A DNA stretch of 64,000 nt, taken from assembly GCA_016865505.2 (NCBI GenBank), contig AP025252.1, forward strand, positions 682,001 through 746,000. The letters run 5' to 3'. This DNA comes from Bryobacterales bacterium F-183 (lineage in GTDB: Bacteria; Acidobacteriota; Terriglobia; Bryobacterales; Bryobacteraceae). Shown in pieces: positions 63,419-64,000 of this stretch. A program made the translations under genes and the position numbers. The notes under the pieces were generated by a model, which was not told the DNA's origin, ran no database searches, and saw only the letters and a program-made list of their open reading frames with translations. The first letter of the stretch is position 1. The number at the start of each line of letters is the position of its first letter.

Positions 63419-64000
63419 ATGAGCAGAAAACTCTTCGGAACCGACGGCATCCGTGGCGTCGCGGGCGAAGCACCGCTGGACCGTCCAACTGCGTACGCCC
63501 TGGGCGTCGCGTTGGGGGACTGGGTGCTGGCCTGCGCGGATACGGACCATCGCCATGTAGTCATCGGCATGGACACCCGCGAATCCGGACCCTGGCTCGC
63601 CGAACACGTCGCCGGAGGGCTTGCCTCGCGCGGCGTATCCACGGACTTTGCCGGCATTATCACCACCCCAGGCGTCGCTTACCTGGCCCGGGTGGGAGAC
63701 TACGCCGCCGGCGTCATGATCTCGGCCTCGCACAATCCGTTTGCCGACAACGGCATCAAGGTCATCGATCATTCCGGGTTCAAGATGCCGGACGCAGAAG
63801 AGTTGAAGCTCGAAGAAAGCATTTTTGACTTTTTGTCGTACGAAGGCGCGGAGATTGCACCCAAGCCTCTGGCGGCGGACCCCAAGCTCGCCGAACAGTA
63901 CATCGCCTATCTCGAATCCACCAGCACGGTGCGCTTCGACGGCCTGCGAGTCGCCATGGATTGCGCCAACGGTTCCGCTGCCGCGCTTGCTCCTGCCTTG
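63419..64000 (+). CDS. glmM: Phosphoglucosamine mutase, N-terminal part (runs off the window)
   Basis: 194 codons are visible and the frame is still open at the right edge. GlmM converts glucosamine 6-phosphate to glucosamine 1-phosphate for UDP-GlcNAc. Seen are LFGTDGIRG at the N-terminus, the phosphoserine loop GVMISASHNPFADNGIK at about 100-116, and VAMDCANGSA near the edge. The ATG at 63419 is the first codon of the conserved start (MSRKLFGTDG). It completes the cdaA-cdaR-glmM operon. Confidence 0.97.
   Translation, partial: MSRKLFGTDGIRGVAGEAPLDRPTAYALGVALGDWVLACADTDHRHVVIGMDTRESGPWLAEHVAGGLASRGVSTDFAGIITTPGVAYLARVGDYAAGVMISASHNPFADNGIKVIDHSGFKMPDAEELKLEESIFDFLSYEGAEIAPKPLAADPKLAEQYIAYLESTSTVRFDGLRVAMDCANGSAAALAPAL

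Overview
The window is about 60% GC and reads as chromosomal DNA of an Acidobacteriota member, most likely of the Bryobacterales/Solibacter type. The inference rests on two operons pairing a cytochrome c/DUF1549/DUF1553 protein with a TAT-exported DUF1501 protein, three PEP-CTERM proteins, a formylglycine-type sulfatase, many TAT- or Sec-exported oxidoreductases and small toxin-antitoxin modules. No rRNA, tRNA, CRISPR array, transposase or prophage was recognised. Coding density is high and no gap exceeds 300 bases.

Layout. 1-12 kb: two tandem PEP-CTERM paralogues, a sulfatase divergent from a phospholipase C, a cell-wall pair (lytic transglycosylase, AMIN amidase), mobA with an Mla-type ATPase, DinB, and two genes sharing a secreted domain, one of them fused to an intradiol dioxygenase. 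12-25 kb, nearly all minus strand: MgtC, DUF1501 and DUF1549/1553; serine hydrolase, aldo/keto reductase and glycoside hydrolase; epimerase-like TIM barrel, PyrE, sugar transferase and TerC. A short P450-like gene is the plus-strand exception. 25-34 kb: a 25-residue histone-H1-like peptide with a textbook promoter, alanine racemase, a PQQ-type dehydrogenase with cytochrome c, two Spy-like proteins, GNAT, an orphan ABC-2 permease, PEP-CTERM, a TAT-signal rhamnonate dehydratase-like protein and DedA. 34-46 kb: the second DUF1501/DUF1549-1553 pair, a legume-type lectin, a cassette of Cys-rich protein, exported SOD and CusF-like lipoprotein, two HEPN modules, a Gfo/Idh/MocA protein, GNAT, APH and a Gly/Tyr-rich protein. 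46-64 kb: aceE, a Cys-rich secreted peptide locus, two DUF3592 proteins with a membrane patatin, hrpB, esterase, pgk, a PhoPQ-related protein, glutamate formimidoyltransferase, BrnTA, an ABC-F ATPase, and the cdaA-cdaR-glmM operon, which runs off the right edge.

The most unusual signal is not a gene. The heptamer GGGTACG lies on the plus strand 39 times against 4 reversed copies in the first 45 kb, in plus- and minus-strand genes alike. Beyond 46 kb the hand count is 3 against 6, and sampled GC skew weakens or reverses over the same interval. This resembles a replication-polarised motif (KOPS-like) and could mean that the window spans a replichore boundary or a rearrangement join.

Other candidates for undescribed biology are the 12-cysteine secreted peptide behind a perfect palindromic operator and an apparently leaderless promoter, the HEPN gene paired with a protein lacking nucleotidyltransferase motifs, the Cys-rich/SOD/CusF cassette, and the duplicated secreted domain whose two genes both carry a hairpin just before the start codon.
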